Shown here: one piece after another, positions 1-11,043 of the stretch | Position numbering within the stretch: position 1 is the stretch's first letter | Layout of the letters: each line of letters begins with the position of its first letter | NCBI RefSeq assembly: GCF_002099425.1 | Contig: NW_018343990.1 | Location: forward strand, 4,714,001-4,778,000 | Source: Phascolarctos cinereus | Lineage: Eukaryota > Chordata > Mammalia > Diprotodontia > Phascolarctidae | DNA length: 64,000 nucleotides | Direction of reading: 5' to 3' | Position numbers and translations under genes: made by a program | The notes under the pieces: model-generated | What the model was told of the DNA's origin: nothing | Databases searched by the model: none | Seen by the model: only the letters and a program-made list of their open reading frames with translations

Positions 1-284
1 GTCTGTCTATCCTGTTTATGTAATAAAATTAAAATTTTACATTCAAAACTTGCTTGTTTAGTATTGGCCAATCTAACAGGAGGCTGCATCACCTTTGGGA
101 GTACAGACGAATTATACCCTTAGGCCCTAGTTGGAGACTACCAGCTATTTTTCTCCTAAGGTCTCAAGTCACTCTAGACTTCTATTTATCCTCCTCCCCA
201 AATTCCAGCATCTGCTGGTCCTGGAGGAATTTCTACCTGAGGTTCTATTCTTTTGATTGGTAACTCTCTTTCCATGATCATTAT

Positions 285-510
285 TTCAGGAAAGCATAAG
301 CAGACTTTACCTCACTGACCCGCTGCTCTCTGGCTTTCTCCCCTTTGAAACTCTGGCCCCAGACATCCACCATCTCCCTCCTTTCTAGCTCCTATTTTTG
401 TTTCCTTTCCCCATCTGAATACAGATTCATTAAGGATAGAGACTATTTTGTTTGATTGTATTCCTATCTGCAGTACTTAGCGTGGTCCCTGGCACAGCTT
501 TGCAGGTGCT
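285..510 (+). repeat. L2 LINE 3' end fragment
   Basis: The stretch has the usual order of an L2 3' untranslated end. A pyrimidine-rich part is followed by a 'ttaaggatagagactattt' block and then a 'gtacttagcgtggtccctggcaca' type block, which is the decayed form of the L2 'agcacagtgcctggcaca' motif. It is old and diverged. Nothing in it is coding. Confidence 0.5.
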
Positions 511-1334
511 CTGTGACCAAGGCCTGAAAGATTTCAGAAATGCTAATCCCCGATAGATTGGGGAATGCAGCAGACTCAGTAGTTGTTGGCATCTTCTAGT
601 ATACTGGGTCTCATCATGATAACACACACTCCACAGTTTTCCAGTTCATAATGGCTTCATAATTATAGCTTTTCCTAACTTTAAGGATGGAAACTGTCCA
701 GGAGGAAGTGACCTTGTCATTTTTAGATGCCAGAGATAGACAAGAGGATTAGAAAAGAGCAAGACACATTAAGGACTCAGAGGTAAGTGGGTTATCATGA
801 TCGTGAATAGGCAAGGACTCTGGAGTCTAGGGAGCTGAACCACAAATTCAGGCGATAACCACAGTTGAGTCAGGCATTAAACATATCAGAGGGCATAAAA
901 TCATCAACAGGATGTCTTTCTGAGGCCAAAATTCTGTGTCCTGGGATTCCTTTTATGTTTATATCAAGGACAAAAATATAGCAAGGGGTATGGGTGATGG
1001 GATTGGATGTGATTACAGCTAATTATAGGTGAGAGTTATAGGTACAAGTGATTCTCTCTTTGTAACCTGAGGTTTTGATACCAGAGAATGAAGCTGTTTC
1101 TAACAGATAATGGGATGAATAGTAGGTGTCCATAATAAGTGATTGACCTACCTTTCATAATTGTATCAAAGATAAAATAAGACAATTAGCTTTAAACTTT
1201 TAAAGTTCACATATATGCATGTTTATTAATTAGCATTATATTCTAGAGAGGAAGTTTTAGACACCTGATCAAGTGTATAGCTTAAAACTCTTTTCCTATG
1301 CCTGAATTATTACAAAAAACACTTTTTCATTAGT
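511..1334. other. No recognised feature
   Basis: AT-rich unique-looking sequence. The only open frame here is short and lacks codon structure. I see no repeat family, exon-like signal or RNA gene. Confidence 0.5.
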
Positions 1335-1734
1335 CTTCTTGTCTTGTTTATCATCATTGCCATCATAATCAACTCCACACTTTGCTCAGCTGTCCAACTG
1401 TTCTTCCTAAAGCACAGGTTTGACCATGACCATCTTTGCTATTCAGTAAACTCCAAGGTCTCCAATTACCTCCAAGATTAAGTATAAAATCTTTCATTTG
1501 GCTTCTAAAGCCTTTCAAAATCTGATCACTTCTACCTTTTAGTGTACTTACACTTTATTCCTCTCCAAGTACTCTACCATCTAACGAAACTGGCTTCCCT
1601 ACTATTCCTCAAAAAAAAAAAAATAAAATATATATATATATTCCACCTCCTAACTCTGTGCTTTTTGGCTAACTTCCATTCCTGGAATGCTCTCCCTCCA
1701 AATGTCCACATCTTCACTTCTCTGTTTTTTTTTT
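1335..1734 (+). repeat. L2 LINE 3' region, left part
   Basis: Decayed L2 3' region, with the typical 'ctccaaggtctccaattacctc' and 'ggaatgctctccctcc' blocks. It contains an A-rich and TA run at about 1611-1640. It is cut at 1734 by a SINE and resumes at 1875, so the two parts are one older insertion. Confidence 0.7.
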
Positions 1735-1874
1735 TTTCCTGATGAGACAATGGGGTGAAGTGACTTGACCAGGGTCACACAGCTAGTAAGTGTCAAGTGT
1801 CTGAGGCCACATTTGAACTCAGGTCGTCCTGAATCCAGGGCTGTTGCTCTATCCATTGCACCATCTAGCTGCCC
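1735..1874 (-). repeat. A-tailed tRNA-derived SINE (WSINE1-like) inside L2
   Basis: On the minus strand this is a short SINE. The tRNA-like head 'gggcagctagatggtgcaat' lies at the right edge, followed by 'gtgtgaccctggtcaagtc' and an A tail, seen here as a T run at 1735-1747. It is flanked by the direct repeat 'tctctg' at 1729-1734 and 1875-1880, consistent with insertion into the surrounding L2. The family name is from memory of marsupial SINEs. Confidence 0.8.
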
Positions 1875-2155
1875 TCTCTGGCTTATTTTAGGTTTGTTAA
1901 AATCCTACCTACTACAAGAAGCCCTTCTAGGTCCCCATTTAATGTTATTCCCTTACCCTTGAGATTATCTGCAATCTATTCCACAAATAACTTGTTCTGC
2001 ATAATCATTTTCATAATTGTCTCCAATTGTGAGCTCCTTGCCCACAAAGGCTGTTTTTTTTTTTGTTTGTTTGTTTTACTTTTTGTATCCACAGCACTTG
2101 GCACAGGGCCTGGGCTATAATAAGTGCTTCATATATACTTCTTGACTTGAATTAT
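1875..2155 (+). repeat. L2 LINE 3' end, right part
   Basis: Continues the L2 copy of 1335-1734 after the SINE. It shows the diagnostic end 'cagcacttggcacagggcct' followed by 'taataagtgcttcatatata'. Confidence 0.75.
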
Positions 2156-2464
2156 CTTTAAAATCTTCCTGTCTTAAAACCAATAGATGCAATATCAGCT
2201 ATCTATATTCTTGCTTTGATTCTAATATTTTATTCATTATTTCTATATAGCCCATAGAGAGGCAGAGAGAAGATATCTACTAAGACAACAACCACATTAA
2301 TTAGCTTAAAATGAATGTCTTGGTAAGAAATCTCACCTTCTGTTGGCAGAATATGCAAATGTAAGACATATATTTTGATAAATTATTACAGAATTCAGAT
2401 GTATTTCTGCCATGAATAGAATACCATACATACTGATATAGTAATAATCTATTTCAGTTGGCCT

Positions 2465-2695
2465 TCAAGATTTCAAAGTACTGTACATATTTCCCCTTTG
2501 ATCTTCACTACACCTCTGTGAAGTAGGTAGGGCAAGGTTATTGTCCACTTTCTTTAAAGAAGAAGAAATAGAGGATCACAGAGGTTCAGTGACTTCCCCA
2601 AGGTCACATAGATAAATAAAAAGACAGCAGGGACCAGAACCTAGATCTTCAGACCATAAGTCTAGTGTCATTTCTATAAATTGATGAGGAATTGA
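2465..2695 (-). repeat. MIR/Ther-1 SINE
   Basis: Antisense MIR. In order it shows 'ttgatcttcactacacctc', 'tgtgaagtaggtagg', a diverged 'agaggttcagtgacttcccc' and 'aaggtcacatag'. These are the reverse complements of the MIR 3' end and core. The copy is old. Confidence 0.8.
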
Positions 2696-2984
2696 ACTGT
2701 GATTTTTTTGGTAAGTCTTGAATGAAGTAGGGACCTTCAAGTGAGTGAGAAGACCCAGTCTAGGCTAAGTGGATGTCTTCAAATGTTTCAAGTCTTATTA
2801 TATGTAATGGAGACTGTTATCATAGGCAGGGATAATCTGGAGCCATTTCTTTTTTTTTTGTTAGATATTATTAGTTTTATTGTTTTGTTTTTATTATTTC
2901 AATGCCATATGAATATAAAATATAAAATGCTATAATCCCCAAAGAATAATGATTTTGAGTGCCCTGGAGCATAAAAACATATAT

Positions 2985-3085
2985 GTGGCAGGCATCACCA
3001 GGCTATAAGAAGAAAGACTATGGTATTTGGAGCCAGAGAACCTGGATTCAAATTTTGATTGACCTTGGGCAAATCCAAGCAGCAT
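2985..3085 (+). repeat. MIR/Ther-1 SINE head fragment
   Basis: Sense MIR head with 'tttggagccagagaacctgg' and 'gaccttgggcaaatcc'. It stops abruptly at about 3085, right where the HDAC9-like copy ends. This suggests the retrocopy, or a later deletion, cut it. Confidence 0.6.
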
Positions 3086-3094
3086 CATCTTCTA

Positions 3095-3945
3095 GTTGCA
3101 CTTTGCTGTTACTTCGTACCCACCCAGTGGAGGGGTGTAGCCTTCTGCAGCATCAAGGACTATATCTGGACCAAATTCTCTGGCAATTGGCATCACTACG
3201 GTTCTGAATGCTTCAAGGTACTCCACATCTCCCATGGGGGTTCCAGGCCACCTGTCCAGGCAATATTTACATTATATCCCTCTCCAAGGCCACTCACAAC
3301 CTCATTTGGGACTCCACTCCCAGGGAAGAAGTTGCTTTCATCATATCAATGGAGGGAAATGTACAGGATGCTGGGGTCAGTGTAAAAAGCCTGCTGGGTA
3401 CCATTCCCACAGTGAACATTCAGGTCTACAATCAATATCTTGTCTACACTGAGCTGCTCTCATAAGTATTTGGAGGTAATTGCCACCCAATTATAAAGGC
3501 AGAACCCCATGGCTGTTGACTCTTCAGCATGATGGCCTGGGAGCCTTACAAGAGCAAACCCATTCTTCAGCTCTCCTGAGACCACTTCGGAAGCCAGCTT
3601 GATGACACAGCCAACAGCCATGCGTGTAGCGGCAGCTGAGTGCAGCTTGTTTCAAATGGTGTCACTATCTACCCCAAGTACACCACAAGGCAGCAAGGAG
3701 AAGGCTTTCTGAGACGTGCCCTCTCAGAGCATCCTGAGGTCTGGCTTCTGTCTGCTCAAGGGGTCAGTGCCAGAGAGAAAAGAATGATGGTCAGAATGGA
3801 CCAGGCATAATTCTTCTAGAGAAGCATGTTGATCTTGGATCCACTCACACTTGCTCAGGAGCCCTGTTTCTTGCAGGTGTGACCAGATGCTCTGCATCCT
3901 TTCAGCATGCTCAGGATGCAGGGCAGAGCAGCCCTGCAGCCAGTT
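3095..3945 (-). pseudogene. HDAC9: Broken intronless copy of the HDAC9 deacetylase domain
   Basis: Read on the minus strand, this matches the catalytic domain of a class IIa histone deacetylase. From N to C it shows [105 protein letters not shown] and [13 protein letters not shown]. The wording fits HDAC9 better than HDAC4 or HDAC5 (recalled sequences). About 280 residues run without intron breaks, although the parent domain is split over many exons, so a processed origin is likely. It is dead. In-frame stops lie at 3724-3726, 3460-3462 and 3346-3348. A one-base loss near 3235 shifts the frame. About five codons covering the VSAGF segment near the metal site are missing near 3155. The conserved His-His pair before GNG reads His-Cys. 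Both ends of the parent mRNA are absent and there is no A tail, which is unusual for a retrocopy. Confidence 0.88.
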
Positions 3946-4159
3946 CTTACTGGACCTTGAGAACCCATTGCTAAATTTTCAGTCTGAGCATGCACAGCTC
4001 AGAAATTGGTAAACACTACAAATTAGAACTTGATTTATTACTTTGTTGGTGGTCTAAATATAGGAAAGTGGTAGAGAAAATATTAAGAATGCAGAACAAA
4101 AAGTGCGAAGGTGCTTTTTTTTTTTGTAAACCAGTTGTTAAACATTTACCAAAGCATTC

Positions 4160-4345
4160 CTGAGAAAAGGATTTTGAATTTAGAGCTAGAAAGATTTGTA
4201 GATGTCACCTGGTCCAACCTCCTCCCACCCTCTTTCACACAGACATGCTAAGTGACTTTCCTAGGGTCACAAAAGTAATAAGTGACAGAATTGGCATATG
4301 AACCTAGATCCTCTTTGCCAGAATGAGGAATCTTGTCATCATACC
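4160..4345 (-). repeat. MIR-like SINE
   Basis: Antisense MIR-type body. It carries 'gtccaacctcctcccaccct', 'gctaagtgactttcctaggg', 'tcacaaaagtaataagtg' and 'gaacctagatcctctttgcc', the decayed core and tRNA-side parts. Confidence 0.65.
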
Positions 4346-4374
4346 CCTCTTCCTCATATTGCTAGACTTAGTCT

Positions 4375-4652
4375 GTGTGTCTCCAGATAACTGAACAAAG
4401 AACAACAGGTAGAGGTTTCAAAGAGAAGCTTAGTTTTCACATCATGAACAATTTCCTGACAATTACAGCTAATCATAAAAGATGGCCAGAGAGATGCTGG
4501 GTTTTTCCTCCCTTTTGGAACATCTTCAAGAAGAGGTTGTATGACCACTTTTTAAGTATATTATGGTAGAGATTATTTTTCTTGTATGGTTTGGATTAGA
4601 GGGCTTCTGAATTCATTATCAACTCTACATTCTATGATTCTGTGAATTTTCC
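4375..4652 (+). repeat. L3/CR1 LINE 3' end
   Basis: The order matches the L3/CR1 3' end. A block like 'atttcctgacaattacagct' is followed by 'tggaacatcttcaagaagag', 'gttgtatgaccac' and 'ttggattagagggcttctga'. It finishes with 'caactctacattctatgatt', the CR1-type terminal octamer repeat region. It is truncated at the 5' side as usual for LINEs. Confidence 0.8.
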
Positions 4653-6415
4653 CCCTCCCTTCTTGCTTTTCTATTTTACACAAACTAAAGATCAGCACTT
4701 ACTGAGTTGTGATAAATACACCATACCTATTAACACCATTACAATCTTAGGTAAAATTAATAGTGGCTACACATAGATTTTTGCACCTACAAATACTTAA
4801 TCTTTTACCTTAGAAAAATAAGGAAATATACATGTTTTCATGACATAATTATAATTATCTCCTATTTGTGAATCCGAAAGCTTTGTTTCCATGCCTTGGA
4901 AAAGGATGGAATATTCAATAGATTTTCAACATTGGTGTCAGTGAGCTCTTTAAAAAGGAAACACCATAAGTAGTGGAAAAGGTTTACACCAACATGAAAT
5001 TGGTAAGTTGCTAAAACATCAGTCTTACCTTTTAATGGAAGAGTCTTGCTAAGTGGTCAATAAGTAGAAATTCCATTTTTCCAAGTATGCTCTTGAAAGG
5101 CAACAGAAAATCCAGGTAAAAGGATTGGGTAGCTTGAAGTCATAGCATACATCTTCAACTAATGAAAATAATAGGGATGTGGGGAGGTAGGGATGAATTA
5201 CAACTGCATTATTAAATAGTACTTATTTTTCTACTTAGAAATGACAAGGAACCCTAAAGGCTAGTACTGCACAGGTCACCAGGTGATTATTACAATTCTA
5301 AGATATGGGGAATAGTCATGGATGTGGCACAAGCATATCTTCCCTATGTCCTTCAGTTTCCAGGTGATGCTTCTGTATCTTGCATCACATTTGAAAATTG
5401 AATGAATAATGACGAGCAGATACTGGAACCAAGCAGTAATGATCCCCTTACCTGCAGTACTTACAGAAGCACTACTCTCTATGTACTAGTATTATACTCC
5501 AACAGACAGACTTCCTATATTAGCCTGGTCCTGGCCTGCCAGAGTTCCATGTTATAGTGTCCAAGTACACATGTGAATAAGAGGATTTATTCCACAGTCT
5601 CATTACAGACAATTTTCATCTTGGAAGCAATAAAGAAAATATATAGTCATGAACAGTATGTTGTAAACTAAAGAAATTAGCTATTAAAACTATTAAAATA
5701 TAATTATCTTCCAAAGTATAGAGTTTCTGATGCCCTGTGCATAGATCTTATATGTGAAAAGTAAGGAGCTATTTGAATTCCAAAATCATAATAGTGCCTG
5801 AAAATCACTTTGCATTCTCTTGTTTTCTCAAATTCAAGGAAAGTCTGGATTTGGGAATAAAAAGAATGAGAGGGAGAAAATGCCAGGCTTATAGTGACAT
5901 TGTGCGGGGAATATCAGGGGATACAAAAGAGTTATAAAACTCTACTTAGGCCCTCTAGAAATTTTAACCTTTTTTATAGAAATAAGATTAACATTTCTTC
6001 AATATTACAATGAATCCATCATCTCATCCATATGGGTACTTATCCAGAAACATATATTGTAATCTATTTTTCCCTGCCTATTCCTCTATGGTTCTTGGCC
6101 ATGCCAAATGAGAGATCCATAAACCCAACATACAGAACAATTCATATACAGTGACAGATTTTTGTAGCAAGTATGTTGCTAAAAAAAAAAAAAAGATGAA
6201 GTGATAGAAGAGTTTTGGAAAGGATGTTTGATTAGTTAAACTTCCTGATAGAGCTTGAACTTGAGATGGACCTTGAGGAATAGGTTGTATTTGACTTAGT
6301 GGATTGAAATAAAGACTTTAATACTGGTAGGAGGACCAGTATAGACCAAATCTTGTCTTTGCATAAAACCATGGTTAATTCAAGGGAACAACAAGAAGGC
6401 CCTTCTTGGGTAGAA
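4653..6415. other. No recognised feature
   Basis: About 1.8 kb of AT-rich sequence without a repeat family I recognise. It has no coherent open frame, exon-like stretch or RNA gene. A 14-base A run lies at about 6181. Confidence 0.5.
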
Positions 6416-6419
6416 CAGA

Positions 6420-6625
6420 CAGCTTATTGTGAGAAGCAGTGGAAAACAATTTGGAGAGGAAAGGCAAAAAGGTAGGGTGCAAAAAGGCCTTAGAAGCAAG
6501 GCTGGAGAGTTTGGCCTTTTTCTGACAGGTGATTCAAAATTATACCGGTTTTCAAAGGATGGAATTAACAGTAAACCACTGCTTTAGGAAAATTAATATG
6601 ATAATGTAAAGAGGGAACTGACTGG
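6420..6625 (+). repeat. Ancient mammal-wide repeat fragment (family not named)
   Basis: Contains decayed versions of 'agaagcaaggctggagagtt', 'ttggcctttttctgacaggt' and 'ctgctttaggaaaattaata'. These match the order of an old mammalian repeat whose better copies lie at 46655-47640 and 61870-62540. I do not name the family because I cannot confirm it. Confidence 0.5.
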
Positions 6626-6629
6626 ACAA

Positions 6630-6835
6630 AATGTCATCATTTTTAAGGTGTGAAGACAACCTTTATAGCTCATGTGACAACACCTTTGTAATATGGGTAG
6701 GGCAGGTGTCATAATTCCCATTTGCAGGATGAAAAAACTAAGGTGCAGAAAAATAAATGAACTAGAAAGAGAATATATACCCTAAACAGTACTAATAGGA
6801 ACTATAGAGCCCACATTCTGAACCACACTCCAAAC
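6630..6835 (-). repeat. MIR SINE
   Basis: Antisense MIR with 'tcataattcccatttgcagg' followed by 'atgaaaaaactaaggtgcag', the decayed 'cccattttacagatgaggaaactgaggc' core. Confidence 0.6.
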
Positions 6836-6899
6836 AGGCCTCAGGAAGATTTAATGGAAAACAATATGTTTATTCTAAGTATAAAGTAATTGGAGTAAG

Positions 6900-7265
6900 C
6901 TTTCGATATTGCTTACTGTAGCTCTTTGTCATTTGTGTGCACAATTCCTTGAGGCATTTGGCTGCTCTCAGCCCTCAAGTTTTTGAATGTTTTGCATCCA
7001 ATTTTGAAACGTCGACACAGCCCATTAAAGTTGGTCTGATTTTAACTTGTTTTTCCCTTTCATCATTGCTAGTACTTTTCCAGCTCTAATTGCCCATCTG
7101 TTTCTGTTACTAATGAAAGAGGGAAGGTTTTGGCTCTGAGGTAATTTTATTAGTCCAATTTTTTGTGTGACTTGAAGCCCACTCTCCAAGTCTTTTCCTT
7201 GCCCTGGTTTCCCTGAAGCTTCGTTTTTGGTGTTTACTAGAAGGGGCTCTGCCCGTGTCAAGGGG
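6900..7265. other. Repeat-free block, candidate conserved non-coding DNA
   Basis: No repeat signature is visible and base composition is more even than in the neighbours. Homopurine and homopyrimidine short motifs and one 'gaaacgtcgacacagcccat' stretch with two CpGs stand out. The longest minus-strand open frame (7025-7261) has no recognised domain. This is a candidate only; conservation is not shown. Confidence 0.25.
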
Positions 7266-7454
7266 AAGAGGAAGGAAATCCTGAGGTTAGGTACTGTGGG
7301 CTAATGCTTCTGATAATGCCACTCAGTGTAAGAACAAATGATATATGCTATCATAAGCATGATAGCACCAACGGAAACAAAAAGGAGGCCAAAGAGGGGT
7401 GCCAACCTAAATTAATCTAGTTTGGAAGTAAACTATCAATTATTTTCATTATTG

Positions 7455-7636
7455 TAGGTTGGCTAGGTGGCAGTGTGCCGGCCTGGAGTCAGGAAGACTA
7501 ATCTTTCTGAGTTCAAATCTCAAATACTTACTAGCTGTGTGATCCTGGGCAAATCACTTAGCCCTGTTTGCTTCAGTGTCCTCATCGGTAAAATGAGCTA
7601 AAGAAGGTAAAGACAAACCACTACAGTATCTTTACC

Positions 7637-7669
<33 letters not shown>

Positions 7670-7745
7670 ATACTCTACCAAAACAGAATCCAAATGGGAT
7701 GATGAAGAGTTGGACATGACTGAAAATGACTGAAAAACATCAAAT
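7455..7745 (+). repeat. Mar-1 CORE-SINE
   Basis: Full marsupial Mar-1 layout. It has a tRNA-like head ('ggctaggtggcagtgtgccg'), a core ('gtgtgatcctgggcaaatca', 'cctcatcggtaaaatgagct') and an RTE/Bov-B-like tail ('gatgaagagttggacatgac' then 'tgaaaatgactga'). An AAAAG run at 7636-7670 has expanded within the tail. Confidence 0.88.
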
Positions 7746-7794
7746 TATAATTATTATTAAGCAGTCATACAGGACTTTAATATTTTCCCTTTGC

Positions 7795-8030
7795 AAATAT
7801 TTCCTATAGCACTTAAAGACCTTAAAGAGCTTTTCATACATTGTCCCAAGTGATCCTCACAACAACTGTTTGAAGGAGGTGATACTATGACCACATTACA
7901 AATCAGGAAATTAAGGCTCAGAGTATAAACTGCCCAAGATCAACCAGCTAAAATATATCTGCAGTGGATTGGGGCCACAGGTCTTCCTAACCGGGAACCC
8001 AGTACTTTATGCACTACAGCGTGCCACCCT
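7795..8030 (-). repeat. MIR SINE
   Basis: Antisense MIR with 'caagtgatcctcacaacaac', 'aggaaattaaggctcagag' and 'gggccacaggtcttcctaac' in the expected order. It runs to the tRNA-related end near 8030. Confidence 0.8.
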
Positions 8031-8160
8031 TGTAATGATCAATATTAAATGCTCATCACTTGGACAGCATAGTGCCAAGTACAATGAATGGTACAAACAT
8101 TTGAATAAATGAATGAGCACATGCATGTGCATGTGCAGCATGTGTATACATGTACATGCA

Positions 8161-8164
<4 letters not shown>

Positions 8165-8209
<45 letters not shown>
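8165..8209. repeat. (CA)n microsatellite
   Basis: About 22 uninterrupted CA units. The frames that run through it on both strands are artefacts of the repeat. Confidence 0.98.
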
Positions 8210-8595
8210 CAGAAATTTACAATCTCTTTGACTGGTGTGCGTTTGTATATTTATATAAAGAAGTACTTATTCATTCTTCCTTGCCCTCTGCCCTCTGGGT
8301 ATGAAGGCTGAGCCATCTTTAGTGAATGTTAAATCCAGGTAATCTCCTTAACTCTTAATTAATCTTGGCTATTAATAACTCAGAGATGCAACTGGCCAGG
8401 CATGAACAAGAGATCTATGGTAACAGCAAGTCAAGTCAATAAGGCGAGGTGTTTATAAAGCATTTATAAAAAGAAAAAAGAAAATAAAAACCATGGTACA
8501 CAGCATGTGGCAAAATCTGAGTATCATTCTTAGTAGAGAGTACTGAAATTAGAATCAGAAGGCCTACTTCTGACATTTACTACTCATGTGACTTT

Positions 8596-8842
8596 ATTGT
8601 TATTCAGTCATTTTAGTTGTGTCTGACTAGGCATGATTCCTTTTGGGGTTTTATTGGCAGAGATACTAGAGTAGTTTGCCATTTCCTTCGCCAGTTCATT
8701 TTACAGATGAGGAAACTGAAGCAAACAGGGTTAAATGACTGTCCAGGATGACACAGCTCGTATCTAAGGTCACATTTGAACTCAAATCTTTATGCCCTCA
8801 GGCCAGGCATTCTAAACACTGTGCAACCTAGATGCCTCTCAC
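8596..8842 (-). repeat. Mar-1 CORE-SINE
   Basis: Antisense copy. The RTE-like tail is at left ('ttgttattcagtcattttag', 'tgtctgactaggcatgattc'), the core in the middle ('cagatgaggaaactgaagca') and the tRNA-like head at right ('ctgtgcaacctagatgcctc'). Confidence 0.88.
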
Positions 8843-8864
8843 GATTTTAGGAAACAGTAATAAC

Positions 8865-9091
8865 AATGATGATAGCTAGCATCTTACAATGTTTTATGGT
8901 TAACAAGACACTTTGTGGACCCTCTTAGGTGAACCTCACAACAAGTTCCAGGGACAGGTATTACTAGCATTATTATCCCCATAGGATAATAAAAATTGAG
9001 CTGGAAGGAAAATCAGACATTATCTAGCCCAGCCCTCTTACTGTATAGAAGAGGAAATTAATGTCCAAAAGGGTTAAATTTCTTGTCCAAG
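8865..9091 (-). repeat. MIR SINE, left part (split by Mar-1)
   Basis: Antisense MIR with 'gaacctcacaacaagttcca' and 'ttattatccccataggataa', then a second MIR-type stretch ('gagctggaaggaaaatcaga'). It is cut at 9091 by a Mar-1 and continues at 9326. Confidence 0.7.
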
Positions 9092-9325
9092 GCCTTTGTC
9101 ATTCAGTTGTTTCACACATGTCCTACTCTTCATGACCCCCTTTAGGGTTTGCCATTTCCTTCTCCACCTCATTTTTACAGATGAGGAAACTGAAGTAAAC
9201 AGGATTAAATGACTTGCCCAGTGCTACATAGCTAATAAGTATCTGGGGCCAGATTTGAACTCAAGAAGAGGAATCTTCATGCCTTCAGGTCTGGCATTCT
9301 ACCCACTGCACTACCTAGCAGCCCA
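9092..9325 (-). repeat. Mar-1 CORE-SINE nested in MIR, with target duplication
   Basis: Antisense Mar-1 with 'gtcattcagttgtttcacac', 'tttgccatttccttctccac', 'gatgaggaaactgaagtaaa' and the head 'cactgcactacctagcagcc'. It is flanked by 'cttgtccaag' (9082-9091) and 'cttgcccaag' (9326-9335), a 10-bp duplication with one mismatch made from the host MIR's own core motif. Confidence 0.9.
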
Positions 9326-9412
9326 CTTGCCCAAGATCATACAGCTAATAAGTAGCAATGTCTAATTTTAAACCTAGATCTTGTAACTTTAAATTCAGTA
9401 GTTTCCTAACTC
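9326..9412 (-). repeat. MIR SINE, right part
   Basis: Resumes the MIR interrupted at 9091, with 'cttgcccaagatcatacagc' and 'taaacctagatcttgtaact'. Confidence 0.65.
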
Positions 9413-9494
9413 CATCTTAATTTCATTATCTCTAAATAGATGTTAAGCTAGATTATCATTAAGATTTCTTTCAGCTCTGAAATGAAATTTTAAT

Positions 9495-9620
9495 CATCTT
9501 AATAAACATTTATCAAGCATCTCCTTAACTAAGACAAGGAGTTAGTTTCTGAGGATATTAGGACAAAAACAAAGCAGTCCCTGCCTTCAGGGAACTTATA
9601 CAATATTGCTTGTGAAGGTA
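9495..9620 (+). repeat. Ancient 'cattta-tcaagcatc' repeat fragment
   Basis: Start of the same old repeat seen at several other places. It has 'aataaacatttatcaagcat', 'aacaaagcagtccctgcctt' and 'cagggaacttatacaat', the decayed 'ccctgccctcaaggagcttac' motif. Confidence 0.55.
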
Positions 9621-10520
9621 GGTTATAGCTAGGTTGAATGGGGTCTTAAATTACAGTTTAAATTTCAGTGCTTTAAGACAAAATCCAAGTTGCTTCATTC
9701 CAATTACAACTCTGTATGGGATTGTGCAGTCTTATGAATGGTTTCCTAAACACTATTTTGTTGTAGCAGCATAGATAAGGAAGTTTTAAGGATACTGTGA
9801 AACACTATTTCAAGGGAAAATTGGAGGGAGAATTATCTGTTCTTCAAACATGAGAGGGCATATCCCTGCTGCAAGAAAACTTCTCAGCTGTATTTAATTG
9901 ATTTTGGATAATGTCCCTGTGTGTCCCTGTGTATTTTTTCTTCTGGAATGACTGGAAGAAGGACATAGACTGGATATGTAGACACCTTGTAAGTTAAAGG
10001 AGCTCCGTTCTCCTAGGAGGCTTCTTTGACCTAAAACATAAGTTATTGTGAAAGTGCTGAGGAAAAGGGTCTTTGCTTATAGAAAGGTAACAGTGTTTGG
10101 AATGATGAAAGACCAGTGTATTATGAATATACATAAACGATCAAAACTCTGAATGCTGGTGCTATCCACACTGTCCCAGGACACAGGAAGACATGCCTTG
10201 CTTCAAGTACTCTGTGATAAGGTAGGAGGATTGGCAATAAATGTATACTCACTGCAAAAGGCATGATTTAGAAAGGTCTCTATAACATAAGGTTATAATA
10301 TCCTAGATGTCATGCTTGCTTGTTTATTGGAATGAACATAATCCTGAGAAGAGGATGGCCTGGGTATACCACACCCCCAACCTGTGCTCTATGCATGTCT
10401 TTATTTGTGTTTATATTTTATTGCCTGGAAAGCCTGAATAATGAGAAGTTAGACCTTTTCTATGGCATCTGTCTAAAGCAGTATATCTAAAACAATCATA
10501 TATAGTAGAAGGAAAGGTCA
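9621..10520. other. No recognised feature
   Basis: Unique-looking AT-rich DNA. I see no repeat family, coding frame or RNA gene. Confidence 0.45.
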
Positions 10521-10524
10521 CATA

Positions 10525-10935
10525 TATACTAGGTTATTCATAGCTACACTTGTATGGCAGTAAATAGGAAAAAAAACTGGAAATAAGGTAAATAACTGAA
10601 CAAATGAAATTAAATAGTATTGATCCATAAAACAAAACACATGAAAAAATCAGAGGAATTTTGGACAGCTTATATGAACTGACACAGAATGAAGAAACCA
10701 GAACCAAGATATATAATAGACAATCATCACAATAATGTAAAGGAAAACCACACGGGAAGACAAGAGAATTCAGATTATTGCAATAGTCATAACCACAGAT
10801 GACTTATAATGGAACATGTGTCCTTCTTAATATAGAGGTGGTAGACTATAAAAGGCAAATGCAGTATGTGTTGGCATACAAATCTGATGGGTCAATGTGT
10901 TTTCTACAGGATTCATTTTATTTTAAGGAAGGATT
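10525..10935 (+). repeat. L1 LINE 3' end fragment
   Basis: Decayed sense copy of the marsupial L1 ORF2 tail and 3' region. It carries 'ggttattcatagctacactt', 'gcttatatgaactgacacag' and 'agaaaccagaaccaagatat', a run typical of L1 near the end of ORF2. The same region appears in the split copy at 37925 and 38777. Confidence 0.65.
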
Positions 10936-11043
10936 TTTAAGAGGGTGAGGTACAGGGAAGTGGAAATGATAAAAAAAAAGTCTCAAAATATGAATCAAGT
11001 AAATACAGGATGACCTGGAAGTTTTGTGTTGTTTTAAGCTATT

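Noticed and set aside
3059-3385. 108-residue plus-strand frame and its overlapping neighbours
   Set aside because: Antisense shadow of the HDAC9-like pseudogene; the homology is only on the minus strand.
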